In this document: positions 32,377 through 43,388 of the stretch, in pieces | Position numbering within the stretch: position 1 is the first letter of the stretch | Layout of the letters: every line of letters begins with the position of its first letter | Source of the DNA: Aegilops tauschii subsp. strangulata | Taxonomy: Eukaryota; Streptophyta; Magnoliopsida; Poales; Poaceae | Length of the DNA stretch: 64,000 bases | Reading direction: 5' to 3' | NCBI RefSeq assembly: GCF_002575655.3 | Contig: NC_053036.3 | Location: 646,000,736-646,064,735 of the forward strand | Position numbers and translations under genes: made by a program | Notes under the pieces: generated by a model | The model's database searches: none | What the model saw: the letters and a program-made list of their open reading frames with translations, nothing else | Told to the model about the DNA's origin: nothing

Positions 32377-32767
32377 GAACTTAATCTTTGGGCCTCTAGA
32401 AATAATGCAAGCCTGTAACTAAAATACCTAGAAAGGTGAACTGAATCTTTGGGCCTCTAGAAATAATGCAAGCCTGAAGCTGAAATACCTAGAAAGGTGA
32501 ACTGAATCTTTGGGCCTCTAGAAATAATGCAAGCCTGAAAGTGAAATACCTAGAAAGGTGAACTGAATCTTCGGGCCTCTAGAAATAATGCAAGCCTAAA
32601 ACTGAAATACCTAGAAAGGTGAACTGAATCTTTGGGCCTCTAGAAATAATGCAAGCCTGAAATTGAAATACCTAGAAAGGTGAACTGAATCTTTGGGCCT
32701 CTAGAAATAATGCAAGCTTGAAATTGAAATACCTAGAAAGGTGACCTGAATCTTTGGGCCTCGAGAA
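32377..32767. repeat. 61 bp minisatellite, about 6.4 copies
   Basis: The 61 bp unit contains TTTGGGCCTCTAGAAATAAT and GAAATACCTAGAAAGGTGAA, and starts at 32377, 32438 and every 61 bp thereafter. Copies differ at only a few sites. The flanks from 32.0 to 32.37 kb and 32.77 to 33.49 kb show no gene; 32.93-33.15 kb is a GA/GC-rich stretch. Confidence 0.95.
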
Positions 32768-33493
32768 AGATTTATTACCTCCTCAAGCAGCATCAAACAA
32801 TTCCATGCGTGCACCACAAATCTATACCAAGTTTGATCAGGATCTACTTTTCCAAATCAGAATTAGCGCTAGAGCAAGCAAGATCAATGATATGGCCGTG
32901 AGGCAGAGAAGGAACGAACAAACTCACCCCTCTCGCGACCTCCCTGGTAGATGCGCTGCCGCCGCGCACGACAGAGGGAGAAAAACGACCGGTGAAGGGG
33001 GAGCGGCGTGACCTTCGAAGGCCGGAGGGAGAGGGCGGCCGGAGTAGGGCGGCGGAGGCCGGGAGGAGAGGGCGGCCAGAGGAGAGAGAGGGCGAGCGGC
33101 CCTATGGGGAATAGAGAGGAGTCGTGCGAGAGGGGGGGAGCGATCTGGTGCGGGCAGGGGAGATTTTTTTAGTTCTCTTTTAGTGGGCCCGAGGATAACT
33201 AAACCAATTAGAACCTCTTCACCGGGCTAGTTTTTTTAGCTGGGTTAGAGCAAACTAGCTCAAACTAACCCCTCTTGTTTCGATAATTTGAGGCTATTTC
33301 AACCCAAACTAGCTCTAACTCAGGGATCCAAACAAAGAGGAGTGTTACTCTACATGCTACAGTGTGGACCGTAGCACATTTTTTATGGCCATATCACCAC
33401 ATTGTTTTCTACTGCTGGTTCACTGGGCTACCGTGGTTCGCACTGCTGGTTCACGGGGCTGCCGTGGTTCGCACTCCTCCGACCTGAGTAGTA

Positions 33494-33650
33494 CTCCCTC
33501 CGTTCCTAAATATAAGTCTTCGTAGATATTTCACTGTGGACCACATACGGATGTATATAGATGCATTTTATGTGTAGATTCACTCATTTTTGTCTGTATG
33601 TGGTCCATAGTGAAATCTCTCCAAAGACTTATATTTAGGAACGGAGGGAG
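33494..33650. mobile_element. Stowaway-type MITE
   Basis: 157 bp with ends CTCCCTCCGTTCCTAAATAT and ATATTTAGGAACGGAGGGAG. TA precedes it; the right side reads CAGTA, so the right TSD is not clean. The following 33.65-34.25 kb holds nothing recognised. Confidence 0.85.
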
Positions 33651-34259
33651 CAGTATAGTACTAGTATATACCGCATCATTCTTTGCTCCTTCTTACTACT
33701 CCGACATGTGGGAGAGCCAGCATCCAGGTCGACGTGTCATGCACCAGATTAGAGCACGGAACGGAAGGGGGGCATCACCCCGGTCGGAGCGCCAGTAATT
33801 CATGACTATAGTGAGTGGTCATATCACAAGTCTTTCCAGCAGTAATGCACCGTCAAATCGCACAGCCCCACTCGCTCACCCTCCTCGCCTCTCTGTCAAA
33901 CCGCCTACCCGAAAAGTGCCGCGCGTACTGCCCGAGAAAAGCGCCGCCCTCAACTTTTAACTACGCAAAAATAGTTCGAGCTTGTTCGTTCTATATAAAT
34001 ACAGTACTTAATGTATGTTTATTCACCCGTGGGGTTGTTCAATGAATGGAGGGGCGAGGAGCACAAGTGAACAATACTGTAGTACTACTAGTAGTAAGTA
34101 GGAGTCGTACAATAGTCACCTTAAATAGAGAGTTTCTTTTCTTTAATGCCACGTACACAAATTGAAACGCTTGTTGTGGAGAGAAAAAAGATAATCACTC
34201 CACTATATATGGACGCAAGGGCCTGAACGCTTGCTTTACTAGGGTTGCTCTCTTCATTC

Positions 34260-36300
34260 TCTCATCCTCTCCAGATATAAACAAGACAGCGGTAGCGACA
34301 TTTTCTCTCTGCTCACCGCTGGTCACAGATCCGGCCAGATCCCTTCGGCCAGTGTGTGTAGAGGACTAAAAGGTGCATCGTTCACGCGGTCATCGCCGCC
34401 ACGGGAGGAAACCCACAGCTGCCGGAGGGGCCCGATCCTCTGCCCGTGCCGTTCTCTCCGACACAGCGCCGGCTTGGGAGGTCCTCCGACCCTTCTTCCT
34501 CCCTGCCGTATTGTCCGCAGATCCGACCTGCCGCCGCCGACATCCCGGCGACCCTCAGGTATAAGTTCTTCGAAAGCGGCCTTGCTCTACTGCCCCAGCT
34601 CCCCACGTGTCTGCATGTGCATCTTTTTCTACTCCCATCAGCTCTTCCAAAGCCACCTAAATTTTTAGTATTATTAGAGGTAAAGCTACTTCATGCATTC
34701 GAATCTAGGGCTTTGTTCAAACAACGAAGAAAGGGGGGAAAGTTGTAGCATGAATCTATGACTTGATTCAAAGAGGAAATAATATGGTGAAAGTAGTAGA
34801 GACCGGATACACAACTGGTCTCTTGGTTGAAAAGGGAAATAATTGGAAAACGCAGTACAAACTGGATAAGGAACAGATCTATTATTGGTTGAAAAAAGGA
34901 TAGAAAGTGGCGGCTGGTGGACAAGTCAACAGAGTATGTCCAGGATTAGATTTGCTGCCCTCACATAGTAAAACGTCTCCAGGATTAGATTTGCTGCCCT
35001 CACATAGTAAAAGGCCTCAGGATTAGATTTGCTACCCTCACATAGTAAAAGGTCTCAGGATTAGATTTGCTGCCCTCAGATAGTAAAAGGTCTCCAGGAT
35101 TAGATTTGCTCCCCTCACATAGTAAAAGGTCTCTAGGATTAGATTTGCTGCCCTCACATAGTAAAAGGTCTCCAGGATTAGATTTACTGCCCTCACATAG
35201 TACAAGGTCTCCAGGATTAGGTTTGCTGCCCTCACATAGCATGAACAAACTCGGCATCACCACTTTATGCCAGCTTGTAGGTACATTGTGCTGATGCGTC
35301 CACTGTCGCATGTCCTTATACCAACCTTTTGCTGTTGTTAATGTAAGGGCGCATGTAAAATGAAGCGATCACACTGTTACCTTAGGGACATGTCTAACCA
35401 GTGTTATTGTTAATCTAATGCCTCTAGTTATAAGATGCTATTAAACTGTGTTACAAATGGCACTCCTGCTGTTTTCCCCAGTATGATAAGTAAGTTGCTC
35501 CTTTACGCTGCAGAGTGTCCTGGTGTCCCCACGGTCCCATGCCCTTAAACCAACTCTTTAGCTGATGTTGATTTACTGTGTCTCGTAAACAAGCAATGCC
35601 ACCATTAAAGTAATCCCATATTTGAGGAATCTCATTGTTGATCGTAATGCTTCTGGTAACATGAAGCATTGCTGACGTTTTAAAATTTCTACTGTCCTTG
35701 CGTGATTGCCATGAACATAATTAAGATGCTTCTTTTCATTTTATATATGTTTCGTATATTCTTATTGACCAGCAACTGTTTACTTTCTATCTTTTTGTGC
35801 AGATAGGGATATCCATTTCACCTTGTTGCTATTGTGACCTTTTGGTGAACTGCACAAAACACTTTTTTGGAATGAGTGTCTTGTGCAGTTCAACTAAAAT
35901 GTTACATGGGCAACATCTCTCAATTTTGGTGGAACTGCAGAAAATGGTGATTGGAGTTTCCAAAATCTCCGTCAAATTCTGCTGGTAAACTCGTGCAACA
36001 TTTTATTAGCCTTTGCAAGATGAGCCGTAGCTGAATGATGCAATCTTTGCTTCATTTCAGGCGAACTGCAGAAAAAGTGGCATGAATTGAATCATCGAGT
36101 GGAGCTGCAGGTTGACTTCCACTAGTGCCAGTATTATAGTAATCATGTTCTTTATTATCTGCGCTATGCAAACAGGAATACTCAACTACAGATGTTGTGA
36201 CGGTCAAGAGCATTCGCCAAGTTCTTCGATTGTATGACATGGCTAGCCAAGATGGATTTAATCCCGATATTCACTTTATCAAAAGGCTCCAATGGGTTGG
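34260..36300 (+). pseudogene. Captured exons of an unrecognised gene
   Basis: A CT-rich leader and a GC-rich first exon (about 34340-34557) end at a donor CAG/GTATAAG. After about 1.5 kb of intron, two small exons read in one frame. One (about 36061-36110, after TTTCAG) encodes ELQKKWHELNHRVELQ. The next (from about 36178, after AACAG) encodes EYSTTDVVTVKSIRQVLRLY and DMASQDGFNPDIHFIKRLQ. The run ends in a tandem repeat at 36.3 kb. I do not recognise the protein. The clean frame and splice sites support a real gene copied into the CACTA, with its 3' part lost. Confidence 0.4.
34936..35240. repeat. 39 bp minisatellite, about 8 copies
   Basis: The 38-39 bp unit contains CCAGGATTAGATTTGCTGCC and CTCACATAGTAAAAGGT. 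Two copies lack a C. It lies in the presumed intron of the captured gene. 35.25-36.06 kb is AT-rich intron-like sequence. Confidence 0.95.
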
Positions 36301-36562
36301 TTCTAAATCTTGCAAGCTGGGAATCAGTGAGATGTGTAGGCATCTTTGTTGTACTTATTATTTGAATCTTATTTGTTAGTTCTGAATCTTGCAAGCTGGG
36401 AATCAATGAGATGTTTAGGCATATTTGTTGTACTTATTATTTGGATCTTATTTGTTGGTTCTGAATCTTGCAAGCTGGGAATCAATGAGATGTGTAGGCA
36501 TCTTTGTTGTACTTATTATTTGGATCTTATTTGTTGGTTCTGAATCTTGCAAGCTGGGAAAC
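36298..36562. repeat. 79 bp tandem repeat, about 3.3 copies
   Basis: Copies start at about 36299, 36378, 36457 and 36536 and contain AATCTTGCAAGCTGGGAATC and TTGTTGTACTTATTATTTGG. The repeat begins at the end of the exon at 36178 and may mark its disruption. Confidence 0.93.
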
Positions 36563-36997
36563 ATGGCATGATGATGCAGAGGACAACAACCATAACAAAC
36601 AGTTCAAACTTGGTAGTATTATCTTTGTGAAAGTGCGACAAATGTGCTGATCGTGAGCGTCCTGAGAATAATAATTCTAATTGTTGTGCATGTTGATCCT
36701 GTGGCACTGATAGAACGAGCGCATGCATTGCTTGTTTTAAGTATAAATTTCTATTAAAGCTAATTAAATTTAAGTAAAGTGACCACTGACTCCTGTTATT
36801 ACAGTACCAATATAGACCCGCTCGTGAACCGACGTGTGGCCGAGGGTGCATCTTCTGCCGGGCGTGCAGCGGACGAGGGAGGGGTAGTAACTGTTGTCGC
36901 CTGTACACACTCAGCTTACTGTTGAATCCAGTTCCCCAAGAGCTGAAAAACGAACTGTTGCCGCCGCCTACACACTCGTTCACTCGAAGAGACTCCA

Positions 36998-37552
36998 ATG
37001 GCGATTCGAGGGGTGAGCCTGCTGGATATGGACTTCAGCAAGGAGTTCCCCTTTGAGTTCGCCGTTCAGTCCTATGGTGGCACCAAGTTGAATGTGATGT
37101 ACACCAACGATACGAACTCGGTGAAGCTCTGCCTCGCCTCAATCCTATGGCTGCACCAGGTTCTGGAGCATTCGCCCGTTTCATCGGCAGCGCCGACTGC
37201 ACCTTCGCTATGGTGGAGAGAAGGAAGAACGCGACGATTCGGCCATCTGGTGCAACAAGCTTGTCGACATCCAGAAGCAATACAAGATCATCAGCAACGG
37301 GCAGGAGAAGGACTCCGTTGTTGACCTCGCTGAGACCATCATCGACCCCTGATACGCCAACATGAAAGAAGACAACCTGAACACGTGGGAGGTACCTCTG
37401 AATCTAGCCTAAATAACCTACGCGGCCAAGGACGCATACGCATGCTACGACATGTACAGGCAAATCTTGGACATGAGGGCGTGTCTGCTTCCCGTAACCG
37501 ACGAGTACACGGACAGCCGCACCGTCATGATCAAGCGTGCCAGGAAGGTCTA
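36998..37552 (+). pseudogene. 3'-5' exonuclease-like pseudogene
   Basis: The first ATG frame (from 36998) reads MAIRGVSLLDMDFSKEFPFE. After a frameshift near 37150 a second frame reads GSGAFARFIGSADCTFAMVE. After another near 37240 a third reads through NKLVDIQKQYKIIS to ITYAAKDAYACYDMYRQILD and ends at 37552. The last block fits the Exo III motif of DnaQ/WRN-type 3'-5' exonuclease domains (YAAxDAYA), whose plant members are short single-domain proteins. The third frame also has TGA (after TIIDP) and TAA (before ITYAAKDAYA). With two shifts and two stops it cannot make the enzyme. It is probably a decayed captured copy. The family call rests mainly on the C-terminal motif. Confidence 0.65.
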
Positions 37553-37559
37553 GATGTTG

Positions 37560-38275
37560 TACTTTATCTGTTTATAAGCACCTTTATCAGCTGAGTGTTT
37601 CATGCATTAGCCTATGTGTCGTAATTATCTGTTTTGTCCGAAATATTTCTTTTAAGAACCCATTAACCTGATTGCTTTTTTAGTGGCTATTTGCTTATGT
37701 ATGTAAACTAGTTCACTTGTCCGTAAAAAAACTAGTTCACTCGGCTTCCGTGCTTTGAATCTCCTTCCTCCCAACATATTCCCCTCCTCAGGTGGACCCA
37801 GCAGGTCTCTGAATTTTCTCCCACTTTCTTTTTGATGTAAACTTAGTTTTCTCCCAGTACTTTCGCCTAGAACCAACTCAACTGTCCCACGTCTAGCCTA
37901 AAAATAATAATACCCCACGTACTATTAACTCATCAAATTAAAATGATATTTTATTTCGTAAGTTGAAAGTTCTTACAAAATAATAATAATAATTGTTTAT
38001 ATATAACTTGGCAAGATAACTCCTAGTGATTGCGTACATAAGCTTGCAAAGATTTTACTGACGTGCAATCATGTGTTTATGTTTTTATAACATTTCTCCG
38101 TCTAGCCCAACATGATATTTTCACCCAGCCCAGCAAGTCCGCGGATTTTGAGAAAAATGCAAATGGGATTTAAAAGGGCTGCATAGATGCTACATCATTG
38201 TTTCACCCAGCCCACCAAATGGACTAAAAAAACAAATGGACTGGCTGACATGTGGGCCAGTAGGTCGAAGCCTAA
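37560..38275. other. CACTA interior without a clear gene
   Basis: AT-rich sequence downstream of the exonuclease-like pseudogene. Nothing is recognised. Confidence 0.4.
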
Positions 38276-39192
38276 GAAGGCATTGGATTTACATCCAACG
38301 GCCGGCATTCTTCTTCAATCTCTCGTCTTCTTCCCCCAGCGCTGACGGAACCGCCTGCTCCAGCCTTCGGCGTCCAGCGGCGTTGTTTTGCGCTCCTCTG
38401 CGAAACGCTACCCCGCCGACGGCCAGGCCATCCCTCCACTCCGCACCTCCTGTTATTCTCTGCCGAGTGTAGGCCCACCCCGCACCCGAACCCGCACCCG
38501 AACCAGTCAAGTTTCCCACTCCTCTCCATCTACGACTCCACTGCCGCGTCTTCCCCATCTCCGGGTCGTTCCAGTCTGGGGCCTCGTCGTCGTCCATCGC
38601 CTCGGTGCGCTCGGCGCGGCGTGGTCAACATACCAGAGTCATCAGAAGAGGACTGTACGTGGAGAGCCTGACGGCTGGGACCCACGAGGTCCATGGTCGC
38701 ACGCAAGGAAAGTTCCTCCTTATTACGCACTGTACGTGCACTGTACGTGGGAAGGGCTTCTGTATTTCGCGAAAAAACCGTTCCCCCCGCTGACAGGTCG
38801 GACCCACCAGCTATATCTTCGCACGCAAGGAAGTGCCTCCTTATTACGCACCAGAAAATAAATACCCCCTGCTAGCTAGGACCCACCATAGCGGGTGGCT
38901 GACTTGTGGGCGTACTAAGTTGACGAGGAAGGAGGGCTTTGTCAACTTAGTCAATATGAACGATTCTAGCTCCAGTGACCGTACGATGTCCATCCAACGG
39001 CCATAGTGCTTCTTCAACCTCTGGTCTTCTTGCTCCAGCCGTCCAAAGCAGCGCCGGTCGTGCCGTGTGCTCCTGCCTCTTGTGGCCGGCTGTGATGCCG
39101 CGGAGGCCTCACCGCCCCCTACTACTCCCACCGCTGGCCCAGGGTATCCCTCTACTCACCCACACCCCCTGTTATTCTGCGGCGACGGCAGC
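38276..39192. repeat. About 0.7 kb tandem array, left part
   Basis: Holds one complete and one interrupted copy of a unit of about 0.7 kb. Shared marks are CATCCAACGGCC, GCTTCTTCAACCTCTGGTCT, CACCCACACCCCCTGTTATT and TGCCTCCTTATTACGC. The second copy is cut at 39192 by a Copia insertion and resumes at 44683. No conserved reading frame was seen. Confidence 0.8.
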
Positions 39193-40901
39193 TGTTGGGA
39201 ATCGTAGCAGAATTTTAAAATTTTCTACGCATCACTAAGATCCATATATGGAGTCTACTAGCAATGAGAGGGAAGGAGTGCATCTACATACCCTTGTAGA
39301 TCGCGAGCGGAAGCGTTGAAGTGAACGGGGTTGATGGAGTCGTACTCGTCGTGATCCAAATCACCGATGACCGAGCGCCGAACGGACGGCACCTCCGCGT
39401 TCAACACACGTACGGAGCAGCGACGTCTCCTCCTTCTTGATCCAGCAAGGGGGAAGGAGAGGTTGATGGAGATCCAGCAGCACGACGGCGTGGTGGTGGA
39501 AGTAGCGGGGATCCCGGCAGGGCTTCGCCAAGCACAAGCGGGAGGGAGAGGTGTTGCAGGGGGAGAGGGAGGCGCCAGGGGCTGGTGTGTTGCTGCCCTC
39601 CCTCCCCCCACTATTTATAGGGGTCCTGGGGGGGCGCCGGCCACCCTGGAGATCCCATCTGAGGGGGGCGGGGACCAAGGGGGTGGCTTGCCCCCCAAGG
39701 CAAGTGGGGAGCCCCCCACCCCTAGGGTTTCCAACCCTAGGCGCAGGGGGAGGCCCAAGGGGGGCGCCCCAGCCCACTAAGGGCTGGTTCCCTTCCCACT
39801 TCAGCCCATGGGGCCCTCCGGGATAGGTGGCCCCACCCAGTGGACCCCCGGGACCCTTCCGGTGGTCCCGGTACAATACCGATAACCCCCGAAACTTTCC
39901 CGGTGGCCGAAACTGGACTTCCTATATATAATTCTTCACCTCCGGACCATTCCGGAACTCCACGTGACGTCCGGGATCTCATCCGGGACTTCGAACAACT
40001 TTCGGGTTTCTGCATACTAATATCTCTACAACCCTAGCGTCACCGAACCTTAAGTGTGTAGACCCTACGGGTTCGGGAGACATGCAGACATGACCGAGAC
40101 ACCTCTCCGGTCAATAACCAACAGCGGGATCTGGATACCCATGTTGGTTCCCACATGTTCCATGATGATCTCATCGGATGAACCATGATGTCGAGGATTC
40201 AATCAATCTCGTATACAATTCCCTTTGTCAATCGGTACGTTACTTGCCCGAGATTCGATCGTCGTATCCCAATACCTTATTCAATCTCGTTACCGGCAAG
40301 TCACTTTACTCGTACCGTAATGCATGATCCCGTGGCTAACTCCTTAGTCACATTGAGCTCATTATGATGATGCATTACCGAGTGGGCCCAGAGATACCTC
40401 TCAGTCATATGGAGTGACAAATCCCAGTCTCGATCCGTGCCAACTCAACAGACACTTTCGGAGATACCCGTAGTGCACCTTTATAGTCACCCAGTTACGT
40501 TGTGACGTTTGGTACACCCAAAGCACTCCTACGGTATCCGGGCGTTGCACGATCTCATGGTCTAAGGAAATGATACTTGACATTGGAAAAGCTCAAGCAA
40601 ACGAACTACACGATCTTTTGTGATATGCTTAGGATTGGGTCTTGTCCATCACATCATTCTCCTAATGATGTGATCCCGTTATCAATGACATCCAATGTCC
40701 ATAGTCAGGAAACCATGACTATCTGTTGATCAACGAGCTAGTCAACTAGAGGCTTACTAGGGACATGTTGTGGTCTATGTATTCACACATGTATTACGAT
40801 TTTCGGATAACACAATTATAGCATGAACAATAGGCAATTATCATGAACAAGGAAATATAATAATAACCATTTATTATTGCCTCTAGGGCATATTTCCAAC
40901 A
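39193..40901 (-). mobile_element. 3' LTR of the deleted Copia element
   Basis: On the minus strand it starts TGTTGGAAATATGCCCTAGA and ends ACGATTCCCAACA. It closely matches the LTRs of the element at 4879-13201, so both belong to one family. The polypurine tract is at 40902-40916. Confidence 0.93.
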
Positions 40902-41049
40902 GTCTCCCACTTGCACTAGAGTCAATAATCTAGTTACATTGTGATGAATCGAACACCCATAGAGTTCTGGTGTTGATCATGTTTTGCTCTAGGGAGAGGT
41001 TTAGTCAACGGATCTGCTACATTCAGGTCCGTATGTACTTTACAAATAT

Positions 41050-41898
41050 CTATCTCTCCATGTTGAACACTTCCACGAATGGAGTTGAAGCGGCGCTTGA
41101 TATGCCTGGTCTTCCTGTGAAACCTGGGCTCCTTGGCAAGGGAATAGCTCTAGTGTTATCACAGAAGAGAGTCATCGGGCCCGACGCATTGGGAATCACC
41201 CCTAGGTCGGTAATGAACTCCTTCATCCAGATTGCTTCTTGCGCTGCCTCTGAGGCCGCCATGTACTCCGCTTCACATGTAGATCCCGCCACGACGCTTT
41301 GCTTGCAACTGCACCAGCTTACTGCCCCTCCATTCAAAATATACACGTATCCGGTTTGTGACTTCGAGTCATCCAGATCTGTGTCGAAGTTAGCATCGAC
41401 GTAACCCTTTACGACGAGCTCTTCGTCACCTCCATAAACGAGAAACATATCCTTAGTCCGTTTCAGGTACTTTAGGATATTCTTGACCGCTGTCCAGTGT
41501 TCCATGCCGGGATTACTTTGGTGCCTTCCTACCAAACTTACGGCAAGGTTTACATCAGGTCTGGTACACAGCATGGCATACATAATAGACCCTATGGCCG
41601 AGGCATAGGGGATGACACTCATCTTTTCTCTATCTTCTGCCGTGGTCAGGCATTGAGCCGTGCTCAATTGCACACCTTGCAATACAGGCAAGAACCCCTT
41701 CTTGGACTGATCCATATTTAACTTCTTCAATATCTTGTCAAGGTACGTACTCTGTGAAAGACCAATGAGGCGTCTTGATCTATCTCTATAGATCTTGATG
41801 CCTAATATATAAGCAGCTTCTCCAAGGTCCTTCATTAAAAAACACTTATTCAAGTAGGCCTTTATACTTTCCAAGAATTCTATATCATTTCCCATCAA
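41050..41898 (-). pseudogene. Copia reverse transcriptase end and RNase H
   Basis: The frame starts just after the catalytic YVDD (MMGNDIEFLESIKAYLNKCF) and runs through the linker PYASAIGSIMYAMLCTRPDV and RNase H (GYVDANFDTDLDD, STCEAEYMAASEAA). A one-base loss near 41150, after FCDNT, shifts the last 40 residues. Upstream, one base is missing inside the YVDD codons at about 41910, which separates this frame from the next. Confidence 0.9.
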
Positions 41899-42062
41899 TA
41901 GTATGTCATCACATATAATAAGAGAAATGCTACAGAGCTCCCACTCACTTTCTTGTAAACACGGGCTTCTCCATAAGTCTGTGTAAACCCAAACGCTTTG
42001 ATCATCTCATCAAATCAAATGTTCCAACTGCGAGATGCTTGCACCAGCCCATAGATGGAGCG

Positions 42063-43388
42063 CTAGAGCTTGCATACCTTGTTAGCATTCTTAGGATCGA
42101 CAAAACCTTCCGGCTGCATCATATACAATTCTTCCTTAAGAAAGCCATTAAGGAATGCCGTTTTGACGTCCATTTGCCATATCTCATAATCATAGAATGC
42201 GGCAATTGCTAACATGATTCGGACGGACTTCAGCTTCGCTACGGGTGAGAAAGTCTCATCGTAGTCAACCCCTTGAACTTGTCGATAACCCTTAGCGACA
42301 AGTCGAGCCTTATAGATGGTCACATTACCATCCGCGTCTGTCTTCTTAAAGATCCATTTATTTTCTATGGCTCGCCGATCATCGGGCAAGTCAGTCAAAG
42401 TCCATACTTCGTTTTCATACATGGATCCTATCTCGGATTGCATGGCTTCAAGCCATTTGTTGGAATCCGGGCCCGCCATCGCTTCTTCATAGTTCGAAGG
42501 TTCACCTTTGTCCAACAACATGATTTCCAGGACAGGGTTGCCGTACCACTCTGGTGCGGAACGTGTCCTTGTGGACCTACGAAGTTCAGCAGTAACTTGA
42601 TCCGAAGCTTCATGATCATCATCATTAACTTCCTCCCCAGTCGGTGTAGGCACCACAGGAACATCTTCCCGTGCTGCGCTACTTTCCGGTTCGGAAGGGG
42701 CGACTATCACCTCATCAAGTTCCACTTTCCTCCCACTTAATTCTTTCGAGAGAAACTCTTTCTCCAGAAAGGACCCATTCTTGGCAACAAAGATCTTGCC
42801 TTCGGATCTGAGGTAGAAGGTATACCCAATGGTTTCCTTAGGGTATCGTATGAAGACGCATTTTTCCGACTTGGGTTCGTGCTTTTCAGGTTGAAGTTTC
42901 TTGACATAAGCATCGCATCCCCAAACTTTTAGAAACGACAGCTTAGGTTTCTTCCCAAACCATAATTCATACGGTGTCGTCTCAACGGATTTCGACGGAG
43001 CCCTATTTAAAGTGAATGCGACAGTCTCTAAAGCATAGCCCCAAAATGAGAGCGGTAGATCGGTAAGAGACATCATAGATCGCACCATATCCAATAGAGT
43101 GCGATTACGACGTTCGGACACACCGTTTCGCTGAGGTGTTCCAGGCGGCGTGAGTTGTGAAACGATTCCACATTTCCTTAAGTGCGTACCAAATTCGCGA
43201 CGTCTCCTCCTTCTTGATCCAGCAAGGGGGAAGGAGAGGTTGATGGAGATCCAGCAGCACGACGGCGTGGTGGTGGAAGTAGCGGGGATCCCGGCAGGGC
43301 TTCGCCAAGCACAAGCGGGAGGGAGAGGTGTTGCAGGGGAGAGGGAGGCGCCAGGGGCTGGTGTGTTGCTGCCCTCCCTCCCCCCCAC
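42063..43388 (-). pseudogene. LTR-integrase-reverse transcriptase fusion frame
   Basis: A 441-codon frame. The first 65 residues or so are translated LTR sequence (Pro/Ser-rich, no native meaning). The remainder begins in integrase at EFGTHLRKCGIVSQL, keeps the catalytic Glu (RNGVSERRNRT) and continues into reverse transcriptase to KVCKL, where CAG has become TAG at 42060-42062. The two catalytic Asp residues of integrase are lost. The frame is open only because the deletion happened to join the LTR in phase. Confidence 0.9.

Noticed and set aside
31427..33342. A possible larger DNA transposon with CCTCTTTG ends
   Set aside because: Only about 8 bp of inverted match and no convincing TSD; the GGGTGCT element and the minisatellite inside explain the visible structure.
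35000..35311. A 103-codon frame with a repeated NPGDLLLCEGSKS-like unit
   Set aside because: It is the translation of the 39 bp minisatellite (13 codons per unit) without flanking coding sequence or a promoter.
39361..40015. Several Pro/Gly-rich frames in LTRs, also at 5744-6361, 12342-12993 and 43150-43812
   Set aside because: All lie in the GC-rich core of Copia LTRs and recur in each copy on both strands; no known LTR protein matches.
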